NCBI GenBank assembly: GCA_035575235.1 | Contig: DATLYA010000108.1 | Coordinates: 1 to 43,405, forward strand | DNA: 43,405 nt | Reading direction: 5' to 3' | From: SYOC01 sp035575235 | Lineage (GTDB): Bacteria > Desulfobacterota > Binatia > Bin18 | Shown here: positions 25,775-34,062 of the stretch, piece by piece | Layout of the letters: the number at the start of each line of letters is the position of its first letter | Position numbering within the stretch: the stretch's first letter is position 1 | Position numbers and translations under genes: made by a program | Notes under the pieces: model-generated | Seen by the model: the letters and a program-made list of their open reading frames with translations, nothing else | What the model was told of the DNA's origin: nothing | Database searches by the model: none

Positions 25775-26140
25775 GTATAGTCTCGAACCAACTCGCTGTC
25801 AGGGAAAAACAAACAACTACAAAAACACTATAGTCCTTTCCCGTCGGAGATACAATGCGGGTAGCCGCAGCGCGCTCTCTCTATGCATTTTGCACCGACG
25901 ACTCGACCTTGTGGAGCGACAATATCAAGAGGTGAGAGGCGGAAGACAACGCCATCCCATGAGCAATGCCGTCCCGCTGGAATTATCAGTGTCACAGCAC
26001 GGCTATATTTCCGCGTCGGTCTCCGCTATCAGGAAGGTGGAGCTGTCGATAGCTCTTCATGACGGGTTCACTCACCCGGGAAGGGATGACACAGTGGCGC
26101 TTCCAGTTCATGCGCCAGCATTCAAGAGAAGGGGCTCCCT
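25775..26140. other. Stretch without a recognisable gene upstream of the ftsH remnant
   Basis: A plus-strand frame of 84 codons (25890-26144) touches the ftsH start, but it has no recognisable motif. I see no promoter beyond AT-rich patches near 25800-25835. Confidence 0.4.
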
Positions 26141-27438
26141 ATGAATAAAAGAACCCAACTGAATATGGCGTACGCGCTCCTTGCTTTTCTCGCCATTCTA
26201 TTTTTTCAATATTGGTTGACGGAACGCCCAGTCAAGGTCCTTTCCTACAGCGAATTGGAGCAGCTCCTGAAAGACAAGCAGATCGCAGAGGTCTATGTGC
26301 GTCAGGACTCTCTCGAAGGCAAGCTGAAAACGCCGCTCCCGGACGGCCGAGCACTCTTCATCACGACCCGCGTCGACGCGCAACTGGCCGATCGCCTGGG
26401 CCAGGCTGACGTGAAATTCACCGGGGTGATCGAGAGCGCCTGGGTGCGGGATCTGTTGTCCTGGGTGCTGCCGGTGCTGTTTTTCTTTGTGCTCTGGCGG
26501 TTTGTTTTCCGTGGCCTCGCCGAAAAGCAAGGGCTCGGCGGCCTGATGGCCGTCGGCAAGAGCAAAGTGAAAGTTTACGTCGTCAAGGATACCAAGGTGA
26601 CCTTCGACGACGTAGCCGGAGTCGAGGAAGCCAAGGACGAGTTGAAAGAAATCGTCGCCTTTCTCAAGAGTCCTAAGGAGTACGGCCGTCTGGGAGCCCA
26701 CATGCCCAAGGGGGTGCTGTTGGTGGGGGCGCCAGGGACGGGGAAGACTCTGCTTGCCCGAGCCGTGGCCGGCGAAGCCGGGGTCCCGTTTTTCTCTCTC
26801 AGCGGCTCCGAGTTTGTCGAAATGTTCGTCGGCGTCGTGGCCGTCCGCATGCGCGATCTCTTTGCCCAAGCCAGTGACGCCGCGTGCGGTTCCTCATGAG
26901 CCGCGGCGAGTTACACAATAAAATGGTGGTCCTCATGGGTGGGCGCGCCGCAGAAATGCTCATCTTCGCCGAGGTCACCACCGGTGCGGCCGACGACTTC
27001 GATAAGATAACGACTATCGCCCGCGCTATGGTGACCCGGTACGGGATGTCCGACGCGCTGGGCCAGATGACCTACGAGGAACAGCGCCGGTCGCTGCTCG
27101 GTCAGACGCCCTTCCCTACGCACGAACGTCAGTACAGCGAGGAGACCGCGCGCGAGATTGACTGCGCCGTCCGCAAACTCACGGACCGTGCGTGCGAAAC
27201 GGCGCTCCATATTCTCACCACGTTTCGTCAGGAACTCGAAGACAGCGCCGTCCAGCTATTAGAAAAAGAGACCCTGCGGACCGAGGACCTGCCGCGGCTC
27301 GATTTGCGTAAGCTCACGGCTCCCAAGAGCGCACTTCACAACGGCGGGGAGCAAGCGGCTGCTCCGGCGCGGGAGAGAGACGAGGCTGGGGCTCTCACTC
27401 ATAGCGAGAGCCCTCACAATACGTCGCGCGCTTCCTGA
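26141..27438 (+). pseudogene. ftsH: FtsH-type AAA protease gene with large internal deletion
   Basis: Two adjacent frames are the two ends of one FtsH gene. The first keeps the N-terminal membrane region (AYALLAFLAILFFQYW, WVLPVLFFFVLWRFVF), the linker FDDVAGVEEAKDEL and Walker A GAPGTGKT, ending at SEFVEMFVG and RMRDLFAQA. The second resumes at FLMSRGELHNKMVVLMGGRA and AMVTRYGMSD. Missing are Walker B, the second region of homology and the HExxH zinc site, about 230 residues. The junction lies near 26872-26888, where the frame also changes. No proteolysis is possible from this locus. Another ftsH must exist if the activity is needed. Confidence 0.85.
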
Positions 27439-27761
27439 ACTTCTGGCAGTTGCTGCAAAGCCTGGGAAAAATGTTCTACGAGTTCGCGCCGATCCGGGTT
27501 GGCCAGAAACGCTTCCCATTCTTTGTGATGGGTCTGTAGAAAGGCTTCCCCTTTCGCGGTGAGTTGAAACGGCGGCGGTCCGACTCGGGCGCAAATGAGA
27601 TCTCTACGCCAGAGGGCCGTAGTGGCCGCGCCGACGGCCGCCTTGCCGCGCACGTCGCCCCAATACCAGGCTGAGGTGCGGGAGTCTGTTTGCACGGCGT
27701 GGAGGACTTCTAGGCAGTGCCGGGTCTTTCCGACATCCATCTCTCGTGGTTGGTTCATCAT
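27414..27761 (-). CDS. Hypothetical protein, possibly winged-helix (115 residues)
   Basis: AAAGGA precedes the tandem ATGs at 27761. The middle has RDLICARVGPPPFQLTAKGE followed by FLQTHHKEWEAFL, which resembles the wing of small winged-helix proteins (a turn before LTxKG). No family is recognised with confidence. It converges on the end of the ftsH remnant, with 25 bases overlapping. Confidence 0.5.
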   Translation of the reverse strand: MMNQPREMDVGKTRHCLEVLHAVQTDSRTSAWYWGDVRGKAAVGAATTALWRRDLICARVGPPPFQLTAKGEAFLQTHHKEWEAFLANPDRRELVEHFSQALQQLPEVQEARDVL

Positions 27762-27905
27762 CGATCCTTTCTGTTTCCTTGGTGTGTTGAAATACTTGCT
27801 AAAGTAACTGGTGCCTTCCCGACCCCTTCTTCTTGTGGACAGGGGCCGGACAGAGACCAGTTTTTGTTAAGAATGTAAACAATAAGCGGTAGGCTCCGAA
27901 CTTCT

Positions 27906-28412
27906 TCACGTTAGTACGGGAACGAGGCGACGCCGTGGGGCCGCCTGGAACATCCCGCCAACGAGCGCGCCATACGCGAAGTGGAGCGCAATGAATCCGA
28001 GCACGGTCGTAGCGCCAAAATTCACCGCGAACAGTCCAGGTGCGAGGAGGTGACCTTCAAGGAGGGGGAGCGGCGGTCGGATCAGCAGTGGATGAATGTC
28101 TCCCAACGCATCCATGACGAGACCCATCATGCCCACGTGCACGAGGGAAAATAACAGTCCAAGAGCCCAACTGGCCCGTTGGGTCACATGCACAAAGCCA
28201 ACGGCGTAGAGGCAGGCAATCAGCCCAGCAAAGAATAGGTACAGCACGATCCCTATGGCGTCCGCCAGGAGAGAAAGATCGCGTGTAACCATGCTACCCA
28301 GGAGCAACTCCATATTCAGGTCGGTGACTCCCGCGCGACGACCGACGATCATCGCGAATAAGGTGACAAAGCCACCTATAGCTCCACTATAGCATGCGCG
28401 TTTGTAATACAC
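27906..28412 (-). CDS. Hypothetical multi-spanning membrane protein (168 residues)
   Basis: GTG 28412 is chosen because GCAGGAGGAATTACT lies directly before it. The frame extends 50 codons upstream without a site. Four or five hydrophobic segments are seen, including GAIGGFVTLFAMIVG near 9, AIGIVLYLFFAGLIACLYAV near 50, ALGLLFSLVHVGMMGLVMDA near 82, and FGATTVLGFIALHFAYGALV near 130. No named family is recognised. It follows the ferritin-like gene by 146 bp on the same strand. Confidence 0.65.
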   Translation of the reverse strand: MYYKRACYSGAIGGFVTLFAMIVGRRAGVTDLNMELLLGSMVTRDLSLLADAIGIVLYLFFAGLIACLYAVGFVHVTQRASWALGLLFSLVHVGMMGLVMDALGDIHPLLIRPPLPLLEGHLLAPGLFAVNFGATTVLGFIALHFAYGALVGGMFQAAPRRRLVPVLT

Positions 28413-28558
28413 AGTAATTCCTCCTGCGCGATGCGCCACAGATTCAGTCACGCCGTGACGTATTCTGAGTATGAAGCATACGCGTTTGTGTTTTTCGCAT
28501 TCCCCACGTGACAAGCATGGTGCGGCGTTGATTCTCAAACAGAGAGAGCCTGTCGTAT

Positions 28559-29341
28559 TCACGCCTCGACAGCGAAGGCGGACTTGCCGTAATCCGCCGT
28601 TGTTGCCGGGTTAGCCTTGTGGTCTGTATGGCGTGTCGTCGTCTTTCTTTTCTCAGCTAGGCGTTGCGTCCACGCGCGGTGGTAGTGTGGCAGCTCGGTC
28701 GCCCATTTGAACTCCTGCTCCCCCGCCCATTCGGCCCAGGGTGTTTGCTTTCCTCCAGCCCGCCATGCCGCCTGCTCGTGGTCCAGCCAGGCATTCTTCC
28801 GTTGCTCAAGCCAGGCGTGTTCAAGCTCCTCGTCCTGGGCTTGCGAGGACTCCATCGTGGCAAGGGTGTACGGGTCGCTTTTCATCCACATCGCACGGCA
28901 CTCTTCACGCTGCCTCAACTTGTCCGTGCGGATGCGCCGGAGGCCCCTGGCGAGTGCGGGCGCTTCCCGTTCGACGAGATGGCTCCACTCCAACAAGCGG
29001 AGGCAGCCACGCTGCGCTTCTTCCACGGCGCGGCGGAGGCACTCCCAGCTGTTCCCCTCCGGGGTCGGCAAAGGAGCGGCGGAGGGGAGGCTCCCCCCCA
29101 AGGCGACGATCTGCTCGTGCAACCAGGGAAGATGCGCCTGCGCCTCAGCGGCAATGCGCAGCAACGCTACACGGAATTGGGGATAGCACATTCGGTGCGC
29201 GTGCTGGGTGCACAAGGTCGCTAGATCGACTTCCCCGCGGTATGCGTTGCATACGCTCTCCAGCGGCGTCTGGCGGCCACCCACGTTAAAAGCCGCCCGG
29301 ACACGGCGCCAGCCGCTAAACATCGTATGGAAGATAGACAT
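28559..29341 (-). CDS. Ferritin-like domain protein (260 residues)
   Basis: From ATG 29341, with AGAGGTG upstream. The N-terminal 150 residues resemble ferritin-like helical bundles: EVDLATLCTQHAHRMCYPQF, LLRIAAEAQAHLPWLHEQI, and VALGG typical of the turn. Metal-binding E and H positions are only partly present (EAQAH). The C-terminal half is very charged, with many W and E (LEHAWLEQRKNAWLDHEQAA). Function is inferred as iron storage or protection. Element E lies 67 bp upstream. Confidence 0.65.
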   Translation of the reverse strand: MSIFHTMFSGWRRVRAAFNVGGRQTPLESVCNAYRGEVDLATLCTQHAHRMCYPQFRVALLRIAAEAQAHLPWLHEQIVALGGSLPSAAPLPTPEGNSWECLRRAVEEAQRGCLRLLEWSHLVEREAPALARGLRRIRTDKLRQREECRAMWMKSDPYTLATMESSQAQDEELEHAWLEQRKNAWLDHEQAAWRAGGKQTPWAEWAGEQEFKWATELPHYHRAWTQRLAEKRKTTTRHTDHKANPATTADYGKSAFAVEA

Positions 29342-29408
29342 ACTACACCTCTTTTGGTCTGCCCCAGAGGGAATGCCGTGCATCCCTCGTTCGCCTGTAT
29401 GTAAGAAT

Positions 29409-29474
29409 GATAATGCCAATGTTCCGCGCCGTCTGTGAGATTCGTGCTGGAAATGTTGGAATCGTGCGACAATC
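29409..29474 (-). promoter_or_regulatory. 66-bp regulatory element, copy E (upstream of ferritin-like gene)
   Basis: Minus strand: GATTGTCGCACGATTCC, AGCACGAATCT after 20 bp, ACAGAC, 16-nt spacer, ATTATC. It aligns without gaps to the other copies. Confidence 0.6.
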
Positions 29475-29558
29475 GTGCAGAGGAACGGAGAGAGGTCTCT
29501 CTACGGCGAGCCTGGCGCTCCCGCGGAGATGGGACACGGAGCGCGCGGACGACGCGTG

Positions 29559-29591
29559 AAGGCAGAAGGCCCTTAAGATTCCTTCTGCCTT
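29559..29591. terminator. 11-bp-stem hairpin downstream of the kinase fragment
   Basis: AAGGCAGAAGG (29559-29569) pairs perfectly with CCTTCTGCCTT (29581-29591) around an 11-nt loop. It could terminate the minus-strand OmpA/kinase transcript that ends at 29714. Confidence 0.45.
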
Positions 29592-29635
29592 CCGGATCGC
29601 CCTCCTCCGCCTCTCCTTGTTTGCCTGCTCCTGTT

Positions 29636-29665
29636 CTTCTGATCTCTGGCGCCAGAGATCAGAAG
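29636..29665. repeat. 30-bp perfect palindrome
   Basis: CTTCTGATCTCTGGC is followed immediately by its exact reverse complement, with no loop. It lies in a gene-free gap between the kinase fragment and element E. Confidence 0.85.
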
Positions 29666-29713
29666 TGCGCAACATCATCCACGGAACGGTGGTCGCGCAT
29701 CCTCGCCTCCGTG

Positions 29714-30490
29714 TCAAGCCGCGAGAGAGAAGACCCCCAGCATCGCATCAGAGCGCCGGCTCAATCCGCGACGAGGCTTTCTCACCGCCAGGCAGCCGCA
29801 CCCGCTTTCCGCCGCCACCGTACCGCCGAGCAATGCCACTAGCCGCTGCACAATATGTAATCCAAGCCCGGTCCCCTGTTGTGTGTCTCCTCCCTCTCCT
29901 GCCACTTGCCGAAACGGCTCGAAAATCATGGTGAGCGCGTCCTGGGGCATACCAATGCCGGTGTCGGTGACACAAACCTCGACGCCCGCCTCGCGGCGTT
30001 GCGCCCGTACGGTGATACGGCCCTGGGGTGTGAACTTGAGCGCGTTGCCCAGTAGATTCTTGAGGATGATTTTGAGTTTGCCTCGGTCTGTGTGCAACGA
30101 AAGTAGGGCGTCCTCTACCTGCCACACCACGTCCGGCCGCGCCTGTTCGCAGATCGCTCGAGCTTCCATCTTGAGTTCCTCGAATAGCGCCGGGCTCCTG
30201 ACTTCTTGCCCATGCACGGGCAGCCGCCCTGCGTCCAGGCGACTCACGTCGAGCATGGCCGTGATGAGGGCGAGCAACGCTGAAGCGCTCTGACGCACAC
30301 GTCCTAAGATACTACGCTCCTCTTGCGTGACCGCGCCAAACTCGCCTTCCATTATCAGATCAGTGTACCCTACGCTGACACCCGGCGGGGTGCGCAGTTC
30401 ATGGCTCATGGTGGCTGGCCATAATGCATTGCCCTCCCGGGTGTCGGTGCTTCCGCCGGCGCAGCAGGAGAGCGCCCCTGCGCTCCTCAC
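29714..30490 (-). CDS. Histidine kinase fragment (HisKA + HATPase), no sensor part
   Basis: 258 residues. The H box ATMSHELRTPPG is near residue 30. The ATP-binding lid is complete: N box LLGNALKFTPQG, G1 VTDTGIGMP and G2 GTGLGLHIVQRLV. There is no input domain. After the G2 box the C-terminal strand is out of register (GCGCLAVRKPRRG), and the normal ending is partly legible in another frame. The GTG start overlaps the OmpA gene stop as GTGA. No response regulator is adjacent. It is either a coupled cytosolic kinase core or a truncated remnant. Confidence 0.7.
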   Translation of the reverse strand: MRSAGALSCCAGGSTDTREGNALWPATMSHELRTPPGVSVGYTDLIMEGEFGAVTQEERSILGRVRQSASALLALITAMLDVSRLDAGRLPVHGQEVRSPALFEELKMEARAICEQARPDVVWQVEDALLSLHTDRGKLKIILKNLLGNALKFTPQGRITVRAQRREAGVEVCVTDTGIGMPQDALTMIFEPFRQVAGEGGDTQQGTGLGLHIVQRLVALLGGTVAAESGCGCLAVRKPRRGLSRRSDAMLGVFSLAA

Positions 30491-31692
30491 TTTTTCACTA
30501 CCACCAGTTCCAGTCTCCGTATCCGTCCATCTTCTGTATCTTTCGCCGCTACAGGCGTTTCCCGGCCATAGCCGGCCGTGGTGATGCGGGTCGCGGCAAT
30601 CCCGCTGCGTATCAAGAGCTCCTTGAGGGCGACTGCCCGCCCCACGGATGCCCTCTGGTTGTCTTCCATGTTCCCGACGCCCTCGGTATAGCCGTCCAGT
30701 CGCACGTCAGCGGTGGGGTAGGCTTGCAGAATGGCGCTGAGATCAGTGACCGTCCGCACGGACTCTGCGGTCAAACGCGTCGTGCCGAAGTCGAACTTCA
30801 GATGGTCGCACACAAAGGCCTTGGGCACAGTCGTATCGGCACGGTCTCCGAGAAACCTAGCAACGTTATACGTGAAGGAACCCTCCGGGAGAGCCAGGAC
30901 AGCGCCGTCTGGAAGAGTCACGGCCGCGACGCTCGGAGCGGCAGCCGGCCCCGGTTTCACCGGCAATAGCGGCGTCACCGCAGAACCGCGTCCCCACAAG
31001 AAGCACAACAACCCGACCGCTCCGACGCCACATATGAACCGGAGCCATCTCTTCAGCGGACTTTTGTCTTTCACGGGGTCAGTCGCTATACGCCGCACCG
31101 GGCCGGGCAAGCGCGCCGTGTTAGTGTCCGTCAATTCAGACCCTAGAGTCGTTAGTGTGCTCACGCCAAGCACCTCAGCCAATCCTGCCGGCGCCAGTTT
31201 GGCAATGGCCTCTTGCTGACCCAGCAACACCGTGGTGAGGCGCGCCGCATTCAGTCCTTGCATGGCTCGGACCCGCCCGAGCACCCCAACGACGACGGGC
31301 GCCGTAAGACTCAACAGAGAGGATGCAGAGAGACGCGAGACGCCGCTAGCGGCAACAATCAACTCACATACAGTATCGAGCTTTTCGGCGAACACCACGC
31401 GGAGGATATCCTGGCCCGCAGTTATCACATTGTGTGTGGTATTGCCTTCGTCACACAGACCGGAGAGATTGTTTAACAAGCGTCCGTAATTGTCGTGCGT
31501 GATCACGTCCAAAAGTCGGGTCGGTCCATGTGGTAAAGAGGACAAGTGTATGAGACCGGCAAGAAGAGTGGGCATGGCTCCGTCGATGGCTTGTTGCGTC
31601 TGGGCCTGAGTTTCTCCCAGGAACAGGCTTACGTGTCGTACCATTTCCGGCGTCAACTGTTGGGTAATGCTCTGTAACAAAGTGGTTGTCAT
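30487..31692 (-). CDS. DUF937-OmpA family protein
   Basis: 401 residues with AAGGAGAGCAACG before ATG 31692. The N-terminal 180 residues are a DUF937-type helical region (SITQQLTPEMVRHVSLFLGE, TPVVVGVLGRV-like SLTAPVVVGVLGRVRAM). A membrane segment is at about 216-235 (WLRFICGVGAVGLLCFLWGR). The C-terminal OmpA domain runs from about 290, with TYNVARFLG, VRLDGYTEGVGNMEDNQRAS and AGYGRETPVA, the peptidoglycan-binding pattern. It should tether the inner membrane to the cell wall. Confidence 0.85.
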   Translation of the reverse strand: MTTTLLQSITQQLTPEMVRHVSLFLGETQAQTQQAIDGAMPTLLAGLIHLSSLPHGPTRLLDVITHDNYGRLLNNLSGLCDEGNTTHNVITAGQDILRVVFAEKLDTVCELIVAASGVSRLSASSLLSLTAPVVVGVLGRVRAMQGLNAARLTTVLLGQQEAIAKLAPAGLAEVLGVSTLTTLGSELTDTNTARLPGPVRRIATDPVKDKSPLKRWLRFICGVGAVGLLCFLWGRGSAVTPLLPVKPGPAAAPSVAAVTLPDGAVLALPEGSFTYNVARFLGDRADTTVPKAFVCDHLKFDFGTTRLTAESVRTVTDLSAILQAYPTADVRLDGYTEGVGNMEDNQRASVGRAVALKELLIRSGIAATRITTAGYGRETPVAAKDTEDGRIRRLELVVVKK

Positions 31693-31777
31693 CGTTGCTC
31701 TCCTTATGAACAGACTTTTAAGTTCCTGCCTTCGCTGGGGTGGCTGCGTGGCGGGAGCCTGTAGTTTTCCGTGCGCC

Positions 31778-32055
31778 TTAGCGTTGGAAGTGTGCTTCCA
31801 AGACCCAGAGCTGTGTGTCAGCCCCGCGCGAGATGTCGGTTATAGACTGCTGCACTGCCGGCATCTTCCACCTCAGCCGCTTGCGTGACGGCGCTGCGCA
31901 GCGCCGTGGCGTAGGCAGACATGTTTGACGTGGGAGCGGAGATCCACAGTGTAGGCCAAGGTCTGATTCAGCAGAGTAATCACGGCCACACGGATTTCCA
32001 GGGGGAGATCGATCCGTGTGGCGTGCAAGACGGGGGCATCATCGTGTATGCTCAT
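31778..32055 (-). pseudogene. Decayed second dps copy
   Basis: The start (ATG 32055) reads RIDLPLEIRVAVITLLNQTL, which is nearly the same as the intact Dps-like protein. After TVDLRSHVKHV about 80 residues, including the whole ferroxidase region, are missing. The frame changes twice before VEDAGSAAVY and LWVLEAHFQR. Element F lies 119 bp upstream, and the leader resembles that of the intact gene. Confidence 0.8.
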
Positions 32056-32174
32056 AATCTATCCTGGCGGCTCTGTGCAAGGAGCGCCTGCGTGCGCGGG
32101 CGCCGACTGCCATGCCGCTGAGCGCGCGAAGCCCCTGACCGTGGTGAGCCTTTTTCCCCTTCGTTCACTCAAAA

Positions 32175-32240
32175 GATAACGCAGGTGTCCGGCTCTGTCT
32201 GTCAAATTCCTGCTCCAAATGTTGCAATCCTGCGATCATC
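32175..32240 (-). promoter_or_regulatory. 66-bp regulatory element, copy F (upstream of decayed dps)
   Basis: Minus strand: GATGATCGCAGGATTGC, AGCAGGAATTT after 20 bp, ACAGAC, 16-nt spacer, GTTATC. This is the copy that also reads TTGACAGAC across the -35-like box. Confidence 0.6.
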
Positions 32241-32276
32241 GCGCGAGTAAGGAGGGGACGATCGTGGTGTGCTCCA

Positions 32277-32474
32277 TCAACGCTGACCCGCGGAACGTGT
32301 GGATACGCAGCGCGGGCCGCCCGCTGAGCGAGAACGAAGCGGCGTAGGCACGGAGAAACAAAGACAAGCGCAGCAGGAGGACATCTTCCACCCCGACCGG
32401 CGTTGTCCTCGGCGGCCATATGTTCCGCACGCGCGGGCGCGTGGCGCAGACCGCGGCGAGCCCGCTTTCTCCAT
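32277..32474 (-). pseudogene. Decayed copy of the small zinc-ribbon gene
   Basis: The frame contains ACGTYGRRGQRRSGWKMSSC and then CACLCFS. It aligns to LCAKCGRRGQVWRWWKIAFC and RACLCLS of the intact gene at 6860-7039. The first knuckle has lost its second Cys (CGTY in place of CAKC). The flanks are unrelated or GC-rich noise. Confidence 0.55.
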
Positions 32475-32499
32475 AGACAAAGCCGAGACCAAGGGGGCT

Positions 32500-32919
32500 T
32501 TAGTAGCGGGCCAGCGCCTCACGCCACTGTACTGATAACGCTTGGCTTTCGCCCTCCGAAAGTCGCTGCAGGCGCGGATGTCCGTCGAGCAGCACGCCAT
32601 CGGTGGGGTGGACATAGCGACGGATCTTTGTCGAGAAAAAGACCACTGAGCCAGCCGGCAAGAGATGCTTGGAGGAGAAGTAATACGGAGACTCCGTCAA
32701 ATAGGCTTGCATCGCGTCGTGCTCCTTTCGGACTAAAGTAGTCTGGGTATATCGCCTGTGAGGGGGAGGAGACGCCGGGGCCGCCGCACCCTGCGTACTC
32801 CGGGGCAACAGTTCCGCGAAAATGCCCTGCCAGAGTTGTCGTACCCGCCGTGTATCCGCGGCGGAGGAAAAACGGTGACTTCGAGGCGGGTGAAAGTGCG
32901 GGTCATGCGCGCGCGCCAT
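32500..32919 (-). CDS. Hypothetical protein (139 residues)
   Basis: AAGGAGAGCTT precedes ATG 32919. A second in-frame ATG (32712) also has AAGGAG upstream, so a 70-residue form beginning MQAYLTESPYYFSSKHLLPA is possible. The first half is Arg/Pro/His-rich without recognisable domain. The second half has the pattern VVFFSTKIRRYVHPTDGVLL. No family is recognised. It is close to the anti-sigma gene but not overlapping it. Confidence 0.4.
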   Translation of the reverse strand: MARAHDPHFHPPRSHRFSSAADTRRVRQLWQGIFAELLPRSTQGAAAPASPPPHRRYTQTTLVRKEHDAMQAYLTESPYYFSSKHLLPAGSVVFFSTKIRRYVHPTDGVLLDGHPRLQRLSEGESQALSVQWREALARY

Positions 32920-33107
32920 AAGCTCTCCTTTCGCGTGGTTTCAGCGGATGGGTCCACCTGAACGCGGACGTGCGTGGGGTCGTGGCCGTTCCTTTTACAC
33001 AAAATCTTGGCTTCTGCACCGAACATCAGGACACGTAGGGACGATTCATGAATCGCCTCCACAACCAATAGACAAACCAGGAAATGGTTATGCACCTAAA
33101 TGAGCGA

Positions 33108-33362
33108 CTATGCTTGCTTCTCGCGCGACGAGAGAATCGCCTGGAGCAATTCCTCGGGTACGTCCATAGGGACTGGCTCATCGGTTGGCGCCAGCGCGAC
33201 TTTGCTGATCTTAATCGTTGCTCTGTAGCTCTGTAGATACCGCACACAGGGTGCACAGCGAGTGAGATGATCGTCAAATCGCGCGCGTTCCTCTGGCGAG
33301 AGTTCGTTTGACTCATATTGCCACAGAAACTCAATGAACTCGCGACAGGTCATGCGGGTCAT
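33108..33362 (-). CDS. zf-HC2 anti-sigma factor
   Basis: 84 residues with the anti-sigma zinc finger: Cys6 (TCREF), then His and two Cys in DHLTRCAPCVRYL (HxxxCxxC, about 31-38). The protein is short and has no membrane helix, so it is a cytoplasmic, possibly redox- or metal-sensing type. The start overlaps the sigma gene stop as ATGA, showing translational coupling with the upstream ECF sigma gene. It would hold the sigma factor inactive. Confidence 0.9.
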   Translation of the reverse strand: MTRMTCREFIEFLWQYESNELSPEERARFDDHLTRCAPCVRYLQSYRATIKISKVALAPTDEPVPMDVPEELLQAILSSREKQA

Positions 33363-34062
33363 GTAGGCTCCTCCCGGAAGTGGGGATCCAGCAGGGTGCG
33401 CAATGCTTGACGAGCCCGATGCAGGCGAATTTTTACGGCGTTAGGCGTGATATCAAGCAGCTGAGCGGTCTCTTCCGTATCTAGCTCTTCAATGTCTCTT
33501 AAGAGTAAGACGGTGCGATAGGCGTCCGGCAACCGACTGATGCACTCATGTACGAGGACGCGCACCTCCTGCCGTTGGAGGGTGGTTTCAGAAGTTTCTC
33601 TCCAGGCTGGACCCGGATTTTCCCGGTGCCCATCGGCCAAAAATGTCGGAAGCAAATCCTCAATAGACTCCTCTGGCCTGCGACATCATTCAAAAGCACG
33701 CCGGCGTCTATGTCATTACAGCGAAGCAAATCCTCAATAGACTCCTCTGGCCTGCGACGGCGGGTCCGGAGTTTCATAAGGGCGGCGTTGATGACAATGC
33801 GATGCAGCCAGGTGGAAATGCGCGCGCCCTCTTGAAAACTACCGATCGCTCGGAACGCAGAGAGAAAGGCGTCTTGCAGCGCATCGCGCGCGTCCTCTTC
33901 GTTAGGTAAGAACCGTCGCGCAACCGCCAAAAACCTTCCGCCGTAGGTGCGCACGAGCCGCTCATAAGCGTGCCCATCGCCCGCACGCAGCCCGGTAAGC
34001 AGGGCTGTTTCCTGAGGATCCTCTGGGAGGCCACCGGCGAGGGAACTGTTAGGGGTCGTCAT
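33359..34062 (-). pseudogene. ECF sigma-70 factor, interrupted by a 74-bp duplication
   Basis: From ATG 34062: sigma region 2 is intact (YERLVRTYGGRFLAVARRFL, EDARDALQDAFLSAFRAIGS, ISTWLHRIVINAAL). After RRRPEESIEDLL the frame enters an insert and is lost. Region 4 is intact in another frame (HECISRLPDAYRTVLLLRDI, ELDTEETAQLLDITPNAVKI). Deleting 74 bp rejoins ESIEDLL to PTFLADGHREN. The insert is bounded by 36-bp repeats (33649-33684 and 33723-33758). In its present state no complete sigma factor is made. Confidence 0.85.
33649..33758. repeat. 36-bp direct repeats flanking a 38-bp insert in the sigma gene
   Basis: The repeats start GAAGCAAATCCTCAATAGAC and end CTGGCCTGCGAC (33649-33684 and 33723-33758), separated by 38 bp. 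The period is 74, which is not a multiple of three. Recombination between the repeats would delete exactly one period. Confidence 0.9.

Noticed and set aside
25890..26144. 84-codon frame just before ftsH, overlapping its start
   Set aside because: No family motif or ribosome site; possibly leftover sequence.
8125..32240. The 66-bp repeats as a CRISPR array or MITE
   Set aside because: Copies are kilobases apart, not spaced by 30-40 bp, and lack terminal inverted repeats or target duplications. Each is placed before a gene in one orientation.
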